64,000 bases of DNA from Voacanga thouarsii (GCA_026120185.1 JANUWF010002362.1:186001-250000); one strand, 5' to 3'. Numbered from the stretch's first letter, positions 24,058 to 34,985 are shown. The notes: a model not told the origin generated them from the sequence alone. Translations and numbers: made by a program.

Positions 24058-24381
24058 ATGTCTAGTTTTAGTCCATTGTCAATCATTCTCAAGAAGAATA
24101 AGTTGACAGGCCCAAATTATATGGACTAGAAGAGGAACTTGAACATAGTACTCACTGCCAAGGAGTACAAGTATGTTCTTACGAATCCTTGTCCTGAGAT
24201 TGTGGAAGAATCTACTGATTAGGAGTGACAGGCCGAGAAGGCATGGAAGAATGCTGATGAGATGGCTAAGTGCTATATGTTGGCTTCTATGTCTAGTGTG
24301 CTCCAATCTCAGCATGAGTACATTGCCACTGCGTATGACATGAATTTGTCATTACGTACCGTGTTTGCTAATAAAACCTGG
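24058..24381 (+). pseudogene. gag of element H, cut by B
   Basis: ATG at 24058 opens MSSFSPLSIILKKNKLTGPN, followed by stops at the YMD position and in the ESTD region, then AEKAWKNADEMAKCYMLASM and SSVLQSQHEYIATAYDMNLS. It is a close relative of the gag of C. It stops at FANKTW, where the B LTR begins. The last five bases, CCTGG (24377-24381), are the candidate target duplication of B. Confidence 0.88.
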
Positions 24382-26401
24382 TGTCACGCCCCGAATTCGG
24401 GTCAAACCCGTCCCCGAGACGCAATATGGCCACATCCTCTAAGGTTTCTCTCAAAGAATGCAAAGCCTTAATATTGCATAGACTAAATAACTAAGAAAAA
24501 TAATTATGATCCTACTATCCAATAATGCAAAACTCAAAAACCCCAATAACAATCATCCACAAGTTAAAATTAGAATTAATAACGGTAATAGTCTAAACCT
24601 AAATACAAGAGTTTATCCCAACATATTTAGCTAAAAAAAAAAAAATCAATTTGCAAAAGGGACAATCTAAAGTAGAAGTCCATTAGGATCCTTGCACTAG
24701 CCATCCCATCTTACTCCCATCTATCATCCTCATCAAACTCGAATTTATCATTAGAATCTGAAAATGTTTAATTAAAAGAGTGAGCACAAAACTCAGTAAG
24801 TAAGAATTCCCCATCCTCTGGGACTTGAGTATGGAGTTTCATAATATATCCTTTACAAAATGTATGGAAAACCTTCACTTATACCAAGTTTGAAAGTAGA
24901 ACATTCAAGTTTCGCTTGTAAAACAGAATAATCTAACAATAGTGAACCCAGCACAATGGTCAAATGGTTTAAAGATGGAGCGAGGAAACAAACGATCAAA
25001 GACACAAGAAGACTTTGGAGCAATAGTGTCAAAGTAACATGTACTTACAATGCACATTTAATTTCACTAGTACATTGGGACATAAGTAAATGTATAGCCA
25101 ATGGGTCATCACTGAATTCAGTCCTAGCATTTAATCCTGCTAGGGGGCCATTTTTACAATCATCTAGTTGGTTTTTTGCCCATGCTAGTGGGTTTATTCA
25201 TTCGAAGTGGATCATGTTCCTCCCACAGCCAATACACCAACTTGTCCCAATAACTAATGAACAATTTATTCCAATACTAAAGCCAAAGTTCATCCATACA
25301 TTCAACTAGCAAATCCAGGATTAGCCCAAACCCTATATTATTATTATTATTATTTATAATAAGATGAAGCCAATGACAAAACTCTAAAATAATTTGCTTC
25401 ACGAGGTTAAATAATTTTTTTTTAAAGAACACTTTTGAAAAGAATTATTTCCCAAAAAGATGCTTGCTGAACCCTTTTTTTTTTCTTTTTATGGAGGACA
25501 CCAAATTTGTCCCCCTCCCCCCCCCCCCCTCCAAAGAAAACGTAAGCTGCAGATGGAATGTACAGAAACTAATTTTTTTTTTTTAATGCTTGTGGGGACA
25601 TCAATGGTCCCCACTTCAAACATAATCCCCAGAACCTGCTCACATTCAGTGAGCAAACCAAAACCAAATTTCATTTTTTTTTTTTTAAAATATGCTTGTA
25701 GGGACATCAATAGTCCCTACCTCAAACACAATTCCGAGAAAACTGCTCACGATCAGTGAGCAACGCTGAAGCCTTTTTTTTTTTTTTTAAAGGCACAACA
25801 ACAATAATATTCCTGCCTAACACAGAAGTCGTAGATGACGGCTAGCAAAAACAAAACATAATTTATTCTTTTTTTTCTGTTTTAGAAAATATAGAGGAAG
25901 GATCATTATCACTTACCTGGAACTAATTCAAACAATCAAACAACTCCTCAACTCCAATATTCGCTTACAAGGCCTTTTACACCATCAGTTCCTATTACAA
26001 TAGCAAAACCCTAATCAATTCTGAAGGTATCACCAATCTTAAGCCTATATAAAACCTCAATAAATACTCGATAATCAATTAATTGGGCTACAACAAACAT
26101 GAATAAGAGGAGAGATGATTAATTACCTTCAATAGTACCCTGCAATGATAACCCTAATTGTTTCTCCCCTTTTTGTTCTTCTATGGAACTTATGTCTCCA
26201 CCTCCTGATGTTTCAAACGCGTAAGTAAGTAACTAACGTTGTTAGAGAGTATAAGATATTAAAATTTGCTACTAAGTCCTCCACTTTAATTCACAATTTA
26301 AAATGGCCTCCATAAATCTATAACAGTCTCAATCTACTATATTAATTAGGTAACTAAAATAACCCAATAATACCCACCCACTAGTTAGGCCAGGTATTAC
26401 A
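24382..26401 (-). repeat. 3' LTR of element B
   Basis: On the plus strand it starts TGTCACGCCCC and ends CAGGTATTACA, 2020 bp. The 5' LTR matches it but lacks about 0.8 kb (matching about 24760-25575) and about 0.13 kb (about 25735-25865). A C-rich run (25503-25529) and poly-T tracts lie inside. Confidence 0.92.
25458..25770. repeat. Tandem twin-hairpin units in LTR B
   Basis: Two clear units of about 105 bp (from 25586 and 25692) and one degenerate unit (from 25458), each starting ATGCTTG next to a poly-T tract. Each clear unit has stem GTGGGGAC/GTCCCCAC (25592-25614) or GTAGGGAC/GTCCCTAC (25698-25720), then GCTCAC/GTGAGC (25638-25654; 25745-25761). Confidence 0.75.
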
Positions 26402-26492
26402 TTCTACCCTCCTTACAAAAGGTTTCGGCCTCGAAACTTAGCGTTCCTTTTTCCTCAAACAAATACAGATATTTATTGTGCATGCTCTCCTC
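26402..26492 (-). pseudogene. End of B pol tail, polypurine tract and hairpin
   Basis: On the minus strand this continues the integrase tail after the C insertion: MHNKYLYLFEEKGTLSFEAE, then a stop that overlaps the first LTR bases. The purine tract AAGGAGGGTAGAA adjoins the LTR. GTTTCG-GCCT-CGAAAC (plus strand 26422-26437) is the counterpart of the hairpin before the polypurine tract in A and D. Confidence 0.75.
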
Positions 26493-26497
26493 CAACT
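26493..26497. other. Target duplication of C, left copy
   Basis: CAACT, identical to 53889-53893 on the other side of C. Confidence 0.95.
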
Positions 26498-27533
26498 TGC
26501 TGGGAATATGCCCTCTTAGACTAGGTTTCTAATGAAAATATCGAAAATTTTATTAAAAGAATTTATTTTCAGAAATTGTTTGTGAATTCATTTTCTTTAT
26601 TTGTGCACATTTTCGTTTGGAACAGACCCATTGTGTGTAAATAAGTGATTCATGTGAATGGAGGTCTTTCACAGTAAGGTATGGATCATGGGTTATTTAA
26701 ACATATAAACAGTTGTTCTTAACCGATTGATGAGAATGGGAATCTCATCATGTTTAGGTTATTATGTTATGAATTCCAAATGGGGAATGGCTTACCTTTA
26801 GCCAGTGAGTAGTCCACTCACTTCATGACATAAGTGTATTTTGAATACGTAGAATAAGACCTGTAGTAGTGGTTTCTAAAAGTACTATATGGTAGAAACC
26901 TAGACTACTACTGCTACAGTGTGGACTAGTACTCTATGACTTGAGTATGAGTTGGTGGTCTGACGAAGTTGGAAGAATATACTTTGATATGCTATAGTTG
27001 AGGTTCTATTGTAGGGCCAATATACATGCATGTTGGGTATGTGCAACTAGTTAGTTAAGACAGATTTGTACAAGGTAGTTTCTACACTATATCGCCTGTT
27101 GTGGTTGTCTAAATAATCTAAATAACTAGGGCTGGGACACATGACTTAGATGTGTGCTTTAGGGTAGCTCCCTTGGAAAGCAAAAATACTCCAGGAAGTC
27201 GTGGATCATTGGACTAGAAGCCTAAGGATGGTATATGTCATTTAGAGAGGTGTTAGTACAGTTCTTCCTCTCTAAATGTACGGCGATGTATAGAGGGGTA
27301 TTTTAGTCATTTTACCTGTAGGTCGAAGACTTTGCTAATGCAACATTGTCCTTGGGGTCAATATTTTCTTATGGTGATATTAGGAAATATTTAAAATGTA
27401 AAATACAACTATTTATATAGTAGGGGTATTTTGGTCATTTTAGTAGCCAAGGCGATGTGTCTTTTTGGTCTTCGGAATAGCCCGTAAGTCCTAATTATTT
27501 TTGGGTTGAGAAATTAATCTCAGTTGAGAGGGT

Positions 27534-27872
27534 TTTATTTTATTTGGGAAGTCTAATTTATTATTGGACTGGAATAAAATAAATGGAGAGAAATTTATTG
27601 TCTGGTTTAATTGGTTAATTAATTATTCAGGGCCTAAGTCCAGTTTGAATAATTAAGAAATTAATCGAGACTTAAACTAGAGAAAAATAATTAATACTTA
27701 ATTATTTATTGGGTTATTTATTTAATTAAATCCCAAAAAATAAATAATTAAAGTTTAATTAATTTTTGTTCATTTGGGTTCATTAATTATTTATTGAGTT
27801 ATTTAATTAATCCCAAGGAAAATAATTAATGTTTATTATTTTGGGCTTTTCGGGTCCAAGAAAAATAATAAA
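27534..27872. repeat. Array of five hairpins in 5' LTR C
   Basis: Perfect stems in order: TTTATTTTATT (27534-27544 with 27573-27583), TTAATTATTCA (27619-27629 with 27646-27656), TTAATTATTTATT (27698-27710 with 27739-27751), CATTAATTATTT (27781-27792 with 27820-27831) and TTTATTATTTT (27832-27842 with 27862-27872). Most have G/C-rich tips such as GGG..CCC or AGTC..GACT. The array recurs in the 3' LTR and, diverged, in C2. Confidence 0.75.
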
Positions 27873-28423
27873 TATTATTTTTGCCCAATAGCCTGGACCA
27901 TATGATTTTTCCGGACACAGTTCAGAAGAGTTTAGGGTAAAGCCAAAATTTATTTTGTTAATAATATTCGGATATTAAATCCCGGAAATATTATTTTTAT
28001 CAAAAAAATTATTTTTGGTTTCATGACTCTTGGCTTTCTGTGTGGAAAAATAAAATAAAAGAAAAGGAAAAACAATAAAAATATTTTTCCAAAGTCTTTT
28101 TGCTCTCTCCCTCTCTTGTGCCTTTTCTCCTTCTGGCTTTTGGTTTTTGTTTTGCATTATGAAACCAACGGAAGTCAACCGAGGAGTTGGGCGTGGAAAA
28201 AAAACCTGAGATATTTTCTTCATTCCATTTCTGTGTTCACCAACTGGATTAGGCTGTGGTCATATTCTGAGAATTGAAGAGCCAAGCATGAAGGATTTAC
28301 CGGAGGAGAAGAAAGAGCCGGACAGGTTTTGCACCGGAAGTTTGGTCTCACGGAAGAGAAGGAAGCTGTTTCTTCAGGTTCAAACCATTCTTCTTCAATC
28401 TTCAAGGTTTAAGGCTCCAAGAG

Positions 28424-28425
28424 GT
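28424..28425 (+). other. Candidate splice donor in LTR C
   Basis: AAGAG|GTATGT fits the plant donor consensus. It lies 102 nt before the LTR end and upstream of the primer-binding site. The same site is kept in the 3' LTR (GT at 53786). Confidence 0.5.
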
Positions 28426-28528
28426 ATGTTTTTCAAGCCTCCATGTTGCTGCCATGCTCTGTTTAATGTTTATTTTCTCCATTTTCATTCACCGTATGCA
28501 TGCTCTGTTCTTTGTCAATTCCATCAAG

Positions 28529-28541
28529 TGGCATCAGAGCA
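28529..28541 (+). promoter_or_regulatory. Primer-binding site of element C
   Basis: TGGCATCAGAGCA, one base from the usual initiator-methionine tRNA complement, two bases after the LTR. Confidence 0.8.
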
Positions 28542-28859
28542 GTGAATTTGATTGACTTAGGGAGCATGTTAGTTAATAAAAATGGAGAATAACATTGTTT
28601 GGAGCTTAAACATGTGATCCTTCGCTATTTATTGTATGGGATGTGATTTCTGTAAGCTTCACAGAGCTTTCTATAAATTTTTTGTTTAGTGGATTTGATC
28701 ATGTAAACCCATTTTTGAGAGGGTATAGGCAGTTGTGTTTTGGTTTGGATGAGTTTTTGTAATGAAAAATGTCCAAAGAAGCCAAAGGAAACAATCTGTG
28801 AAGAAAAACGCAAAAGAAATGCTGAAGAAAACTCTCGGAGAAGAAAGATACGATTCCTA

Positions 28860-29145
28860 AGCCACGCGAGCTAAGCCGCGCCTTGAAGCCGAACCATTGC
28901 CGTTTTGTGAGAGGAGCCATCTGGCTTTCTGCCTTGGAGCTGAGCCAATTTTAAAGAAATCGAGCCGATCAAATTTGCAATTCCATTTGAATTGCAATTG
29001 AAGTGCGGGTCGTGGAGCGGCAAACCGGGTGGACGCGCGGGTCGAGCGCAAAGAGGAAGCGGGCGCAGGTTCTCGGGCGGGCGGGTCGGCTTGGCGGGTT
29101 GAGGCAGCTGATGATCCAATGCGGCGGGTGCACGTGGACCGCCAG
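28860..29145. other. GC-rich island in C leader
   Basis: Strongly GC-rich patch (words such as CGGGCGGGCGGGTCGGC and GGGTGGACGCGCGGGTCG) within AT-rich DNA. Short open frames on both strands here follow from base composition. Confidence 0.7.
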
Positions 29146-29401
29146 CCAAATTTTGCATTTTTTTTTAATTTAAGTCCCATACCAAGCGAAGTTAATATTT
29201 TTGCAATAGTTTATATTCTTGAAATATATTTGCATGAAAAATATTAGTAAAGAATTTTAGGATAAAACAAGATCATTAATTAATTAAATAATGTGCCTAA
29301 TTCTATTATTTGGGCACTTAGGTTTAAAAATAGAAAAGTATGAAAACGTTTACTACTTTCTAGCATATTATTTATTTTGTATACCTATGTGCGCGGTTTC
29401 T

Positions 29402-29419
29402 CGAAGACCAAAGTCTTTG
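29402..29419. other. CAAA-loop hairpin C-a
   Basis: Stem CGAAGAC/GTCTTTG with one G-T pair, loop CAAA. Confidence 0.55.
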
Positions 29420-29488
29420 GGAATATTTATACAAGGAAAATATTTTTCTTTAAAAAATTAAATGATTATTTTAACTTGAACAAAAATT

Positions 29489-29545
29489 AATCCTTAGATA
29501 TTTTCTCAAAGGATTTAATCCTTGACATAGAAAATATATTGGATT
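29489..29545. other. Leader hairpin C-1
   Basis: Outer stem AATCC/GGATT (29489-29493 with 29541-29545). Inner stem ATATTTTCT/AGAAAATAT (29498-29506 with 29529-29537) is perfect. The loop CAAAGGATTTAATCCTTGAC can itself pair (AAGGAT with ATCCTT). Confidence 0.8.
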
Positions 29546-29623
29546 TAGATATTTTTGTAAGTTAACATAGAAAGCCATTTTATTTTGTTTTGCACAAGAA
29601 AAAATGTTTTGTTAGATAAAATT

Positions 29624-29637
29624 GAGACCAAAGTCTC
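29624..29637. other. CAAA-loop hairpin C-b
   Basis: Stem GAGAC/GTCTC, loop CAAA. It lies 72 bases before hairpin C-2, as C-a lies before C-1. Confidence 0.55.
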
Positions 29638-29695
29638 TAGAAAGTTTTAAATTGGAAAATTTTTTATATCATTAAGTTTTAACTTAAATAAAATT

Positions 29696-29753
29696 AGTCC
29701 ATGGAAAAATCTCTCAAATGATATAATCCTTAACATAGAGATTTTGATGGACT
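29696..29753. other. Leader hairpin C-2
   Basis: Outer stem AGTCCAT/ATGGACT (29696-29702 with 29747-29753) and inner stem AAAATCTCT/AGAGATTTT (29706-29714 with 29737-29745), both perfect. The stem bases differ from C-1 while the loop CAAATGATATAATCCTTAAC is nearly the same. Confidence 0.8.
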
Positions 29754-30260
29754 TGGATATTTTATTTTTGAGTTAAGGAAAAACTTAATGGAAATTTCAA
29801 AAGGATATTTTTCTAGAAAAAACTTTATTTTAAAAGACTAAGTGAGAGAGGGGTTCCAACAGCCCCATGGCTTCCATCACGATTCTCATTAGAGATTGTG
29901 GGTCCCCTCGCGTCATCCTGGGAGTGAACCTATATAGGATGGGGATACCACAAGGATCTAGATCTAATAGAAGGATGTAATTAATAACTCAGGACACGTA
30001 CTATAATCAGCCAGCCCACGTTGGAGGTTATAGTGCGAGGAATGTCCATAGGAAATGAGAGAAAACAGCCGTCCCACGATGGAGTTATCCTCTAGATCAT
30101 TACCTAGAAGGAAAATTAAATTGTGATGGTTAATACACTTAGCTTAGGGAACTGTTAATTTTCCAAAGAAGCTATGTCAGTTTTCCTAAGAGCCAAATTA
30201 ATATCAGTAGATAAATTTATTTTCACAAACTAAATCCTTTCTTTTATTTTTCGATTTTTC

Positions 30261-30262
30261 AG
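30261..30262 (+). other. Candidate splice acceptor before C gag
   Basis: A pyrimidine run ending GATTTTTCAG lies two bases before the gag ATG at 30265. With the LTR donor it defines an 1839-nt candidate leader intron. Confidence 0.5.
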
Positions 30263-30264
30263 AA

Positions 30265-31098
30265 ATGGTGGGATGTTTTTTTACTCCTTTGGCCATTATT
30301 CTCCGTGAGAATAAGTTAACGAGACCAAACTATGTGGACTGGAAGAGGAATCTGGACATAATACTCAAAGTCGAGGAGTATAGGTATGTTCTTTACGAGA
30401 CCTGCCCTGAAATCGGGGAAGGTTCAACCGACGAAGAGCGAGAGGTTGAGAAGGCATGGAAGAAGGCTAATGAAATGGCACGTTGCTATATGCTAGCCTC
30501 CATGTCTAATGTGCTCCAGTCGAAACACGAGCACATGGCTTCTGCGTATGACATTAGTCATTCATTGGCCACTATGTTCGCAGATAAGAGCCGGCCCGCA
30601 AGGCAGGAGGTTCTTCGAACTATAATAAACACTAAGATGGTTGAGGGAGCAACAGTCAGGGAGCATATGCTCAAGATGATTGCTGCTTCTGAGGAGGCAG
30701 AAATCTTAGGAGCTATCATTGACCTCGAAAGCCAAGTGGACATGGTTCTCGAATCTCTACCAGGTTCCTTTATTCAGTTCAAACTAAATTACAATATGAA
30801 CAAGTTAAATATGAGTTTAACTGAGTTGATGAAGGAACTTCAGATGACAGAGAAGGTCATGAAGCCTCATTTAAAGGCCATGATTGCTAAGGCTTCTTCC
30901 TCAAGAATTGGGTCCAAGCTCAGAAAGTTCAAATGGAAGAAGGGAAACGCAGTAGCCCAGCCCAAGACCTAGCCCAAAGATAAACCGAAGGGCAAGTGCT
31001 TCAAATGTGGGAAGAAGGGACACCAGAAAAAGGAGTGTCTAGATCTTCAAGCTAAGAAAAACCCCACAGGTAATATTTTCTATCTGGAGTCTATATCA
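30265..31098 (+). pseudogene. gag of copia element C
   Basis: Structural nucleocapsid-type protein of copia elements. ATG at 30265; N-terminal RENKLTRPNYVDWKRNLDII, then KAWKKANEMARCYMLASMSN, ADKSRPARQEVLRTI, and a C-terminal LKAMIAKASS. The first 235 codons are open. A TAG at 30970 cuts the frame just before the zinc knuckle CFKCGKKGHQKKEC (about 30996-31037), which continues in the same frame. The start was chosen because H begins at the equivalent ATG and because an acceptor-like CAG precedes it. It is the best-kept coding region of C. Confidence 0.9.
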
Positions 31099-31836
31099 AT
31101 GGTTGGATCAATTTCCACTTGGATTGTTGATTCAGGAGCCACTGATCATATCTACAACTCCTTGCAAGGGTTAAGAAAGATAAGAAGACTCAAGAAGGGT
31201 GAACATGGATTACGTGTGGGAAATGGAGTACAAGTTTGGGCCTTTGCAGTGGGAGAGCTAGATCTTGTTTTTTATTGTAATAAAAAGTGGTTTTAATAGA
31301 TATTTTATATTATCTGGTTTTCGTCAAAATTTGATTTCAGTTGCAAAACTTATAAATCAAGGATATTTGTATCTTTTCATTCTGGTATTTCTATCAGTAG
31401 AGATGGAGAAATCTTATGTACTGGGCACATGTATGAAAATCTATTCTATTTAAACCCTATTGACAATCAATCAAATAACGCTCAACCTGAACCTTTAACT
31501 AAGAAGAGAAAGACCAATGTCAATGACTTATATTTTTGGCATCTGAGGTTGGGTCACATAAACTCAACCAGGATCCAGAGGCTAATCCATGATGGGCCTT
31601 TGGGCACATTGAGATTGGAAAATTAGCCTCAATGTGAATCCTGCCTTATGGGAAAGATGACCAAAAGGTCTTTTATCCCAAAGGCGGATAGGGCCAAAGA
31701 GGTATTAAGTCTTGTTCACACTGATGTGTGTGGTCCCTTATCTACACCAGCTAAAGGAGGTTTTGAGTACTTCATCACTTTCATAGATGATCGTACAAGG
31801 TTTGGTTATATTTACCTGATAAGACGCAAGTCTGAC
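31099..31836 (+). pseudogene. Protease and first half of integrase, element C
   Basis: Protease active-site region STWIVDSGATDHIYN follows gag. A stop at 31294 and a frame change come before FRQNLISVAKLINQGYL. The GAG-pre-integrase zinc region is YFWHLRLGHINSTRIQRL with CESCLMGKMTKRSF, then the first integrase Asp in LVHTDVCGPLS and FITFIDDRTRFGYIYLI. The frame is cut after RRKSD at 31836 by element D and resumes at 46344. Confidence 0.9.
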
Positions 31837-32586
31837 TGTAACACCCCACGACTACGTACCCTAAAAGGGCGAGGATGTCGCCCCGTCCCGTAGGACAAGG
31901 GGTCTTTAGAACGAGGTATAAAATATAAAGGCAATCTCCAAAAGGATCAACTTAGATAAATAAAAAAATATTCATATTACATCATGCTCAACTTGGAGCA
32001 AAACGGAATAAAACAAAATATTTTTTAGAAGCATAAGCAATAAATGTCCCCTAGAACGGATAGAGAAAATAGCAAAAGTTTCAACTTTACATGCCCCGCT
32101 GACTCAGCACAGTCTATCTCCTGAAAACATGATGTAAAACGGGGTGAGAATAAATCTCAGTAAGTCCTGTGTGTGCACATGGTGTTTTGAATAGTACGTG
32201 TATGCAAAGTGTAAAACCTTTGTAAAAATAATTTGGCAAGTCATAAACAATCTCTTTTCGCAAGGAGTGTGTTTTTCTCATTGTCACACTTTGTACAAAT
32301 AAATCCTCCACTCGGATAAAAGTCATGTCACCACACGTTGGGCTCCATGAGAACAAAATGGCCAAGGCACCACGCTTTGTGCACCTTGTCCGGACCAGAT
32401 TACCACACGTTAGGCGTTCTAATCAAGGTGAGTGTACAGCCCACCGGGTGAGATACTCCTCCATCTCTACACCCAACAAAACCATCCGGATGTCCATGCC
32501 GGGAATATAAATAATACCTTTCAGGCATAATGCTAGCTCGGACTGGCCTGACCAACCAACACTGTCGCCTTTTCAAGCAGAGTTCA

Positions 32587-32615
32587 TCTTTTGGAGGTGG
32601 CCTCCTGCCAGAAGA
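32587..32615. other. Conserved LTR hairpin in 3' LTR D
   Basis: TCTTTTGG pairs with CCAGAAGA (one G-T pair) around AGGTGGCCTCCT. The 5' LTR copy (41701-41729) has TCTTCTGG, making the pair a regular one. Confidence 0.6.
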
Positions 32616-34924
32616 CTTACGCTAGCCCTCCAAGACTAGAATTGTTAGCCTACCCTTATTGAGTACTTAACGAACATATCCGTCAATTCCTGATTCAAAA
32701 TATTTTCAACCCTTGGCTTTGCAAAACGTGGTTTTCTTTAAAAGAGATTTCTTAAAATTTAAGGAAAAGAATAGTTTTCTTGCTAAAATTATTAGTTGAA
32801 AAAAAACCGTTTAAATAATAAACATCCACGTTTACAACCCAAGCAAACATAGTTTAACAATAGCTTTACAAAGCTTCACAACATTGACTCGCCATCACAA
32901 CCTTTCACAAAATAGTTTATAAAAGGACTTACCATCACAACATTTAATAAAAGAGTTTATGCAAGGACTTACTTGATATCCCTCAGATAATGAGATAAAA
33001 ATCACAGCTGGCTTTCCTCAATTATCCACCAGATCTAAACCATATAATATCATGACCAGGGTCTCAATTAATTCAAACATGCTCTAATCCCATTTATTTT
33101 CATAACAATTCGCAATCTCCTATTTAATTCCAAGTAAACTATTCAATCCTCAAAAATCAAATACTACGACCACATGTTTATCTCGTTAATAAACACCATT
33201 AAACTTACTTTCGACACCAAGGGAGGGTATTCCCTTACCTTGCAACTACCGAGTAATGAGGTTTCGATGCTCCTATGGTGATCGTCCCAAGTTCGCTTGA
33301 GAAGAAGAGAGAAGCTACCTCCTTTGCTTCAGTTGACCAAAAATTTAAGAAGAAGAGGAAATTAGCCTCTTTAGGGCGTGATTTAAGGGTAGAAGAAAGA
33401 GAAAAGAATCATTAGAGAAAACGGCATAAAGAGGTTGAAAGGATTTGTGCTTACCTTAAGGTGTGTTCGACTTTTGGCTTAGAATAACTCTTGTATTTTC
33501 AAAAATTTGCAGAGAGAAGTTGCTGGAATTTTCATGTAGGATGGAGAGGGTAAAAGGTTGTTATGATTTAAAATTGGAGAAGGTTGGTTTAGGGTTAGAT
33601 GGTGATGTTTAGATAGACTCCTAATGGCTTTAGGTTTCTTGGACAGCAAAGGCAGAATTTCCAGCTTGCGCGCGTCTCCTTGCTGCCGGTTTTTAGGTGA
33701 GTTTTATGGAGGAAAAGATTCTGCAATTTGCTCCTCTATGCTGGTCGAAATACTGCTCAAAGGAAGGGCTGAATGTGTTCAGAATTTTGGGCCAAACAAG
33801 GAAGAGTTTGAGTGAGTTTTGATGACTGAAAAATCCTCTGCAAGTGCTGTGAAAATTCTGTGCAAGTGTAGCAAGTTTTGGACTGGTTTGGCTGCTATAA
33901 TTCTACCGAAATTTCCAGAGAAAAATTGAGGGTTTTGGGCGCTGAAAATAGCTTGTTCAGCTGGGGTTTTTCAGTGAATGATGTGTGCAGAATTCGGTTG
34001 AAGTAGGAACACAAAGCTGGCCGAAAATCCTGCACAAAGCTGTCCGAATTTTTCTTTGTATATGCTGGACGAATTTCAGTGTTTTTGTGTGAATAAAATT
34101 CTGGTTTTGTGCAGCTATGGTAGTTGAATTATTAAGGAGTGTTCTAGGTGTTTTGAGCTAGGATTTTCAGAGTTGGATTGTAGCTAAAAGAGCTGGAATT
34201 TTCGGACAGCTTATGTGGATACAAAGCTGCCGAAATTCAACTAGGAAAAGGAAGAAATCCTAGTTGAATTTGGATTGAAATAAAATCTGGCTTTATCAAG
34301 GATTTGGATAGGATTTCCTCTAGTCCTAGAAGAGTTTGGATTGAGCTATAGGTGCTCCAAGGTGGCGGACAAAATCTGGAAAAATTTCCAGAATATTTCC
34401 AGCTTATGGTTTCCGAAAATTCAAGGGAACAAAAGCTGAAAATAAAACAAATTTCATCCTTAGCTAAAATCCTTGAACTTAGGAGTTAAATATAGAGTCT
34501 TACTCCTATGGAAGTGGCGTTTAAACCCAAAGAAAATATCTAAGACTTTAGTTAAAATATTTCTCTAAAACAATTAAATAAATAAAAGGATTATGGCTAG
34601 AATTCTTGAAGAGGTAAAATAAGGTTTTTCCCTAATATATTCCCTAACTCTAATATTCATCAAGAAGAGTTTTATACCACTTGAAATTCTTCAAAGTGGC
34701 TCCTAGCTAGGGGTTTTTTCAAAAATCCTAAGGAACACAAGCTGAAAATTAAAGGTGAACTTTATTCACATCAAAGTCCTTGAATTTAGGAAATAAATAT
34801 AGAGACTTATTCCCTTGGAGTAAAAATACTAAAATTTCTCTAGGATAGCTAGATTCTTTTTCGGCTAAGATAAAAAACGGTCTAAAGAAAAGAATTTCAA
34901 GAAGAGAAACTAACTTCACAAAAG

Positions 34925-34985
34925 GTAGGATTCGAACTCGGGTCACCAAAGGAAATCACCAACCTCCCCGCTATTCCAAAACAAC
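34925..34985 (-). other. tRNA-like block in 3' LTR D
   Basis: On the minus strand TGGAATAGCGG (34978-34968) resembles an A box and AGTTCGAATCC (34938-34928) a B box, starts 40 nt apart, 262 nt into the LTR. The 5' LTR has the same at 46081-46071 and 46041-46031, with TGGAATAGTGG. Confidence 0.55.

Larger units (their letters stand above)
20659..24381 (+). mobile_element. Ty1/copia element H, 5' part (outermost host of the nest)
   Basis: 5' LTR, primer-binding site, leader and first part of gag of a copia element related to C. It is interrupted inside gag at 24381 by gypsy element B; the rest of H should lie beyond the right edge. The base set before it, TTGTT (20654-20658), is the candidate target duplication. 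Confidence 0.85.
26498..28526 (+). repeat. 5' LTR of element C
   Basis: Starts TGCTGGGAATATGCC and ends TTCCATCA, 2029 bp. It holds an array of five hairpins (27534-27872) and a donor-like AAGAG|GTATGT (GT at 28424) 102 nt before its end. An 85-codon frame from 28288 reaches across the donor; the 3' LTR copy has lost its ATG. Confidence 0.95.
28542..30264 (+). other. 5' leader of element C
   Basis: About 1.7 kb without a convincing gene. Contents: GC-rich island 28860-29145, two CAAA-loop hairpins (29402-29419, 29624-29637), two covarying hairpins (29489-29545, 29696-29753), a block shared with H (about 29840-29960), and a pyrimidine run ending CAG two bases before the gag ATG. Confidence 0.75.

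Noticed and set aside
25503..25529. G-quadruplex from the C-rich run
   Set aside because: Nearly a plain homopolymer and not present in the 5' LTR; no more than a possibility.
29029..29247. Plus- and minus-strand frames in the C leader GC island as genes
   Set aside because: Frames on both strands at once in a GC-rich patch are expected by chance; no motif or conservation in H.
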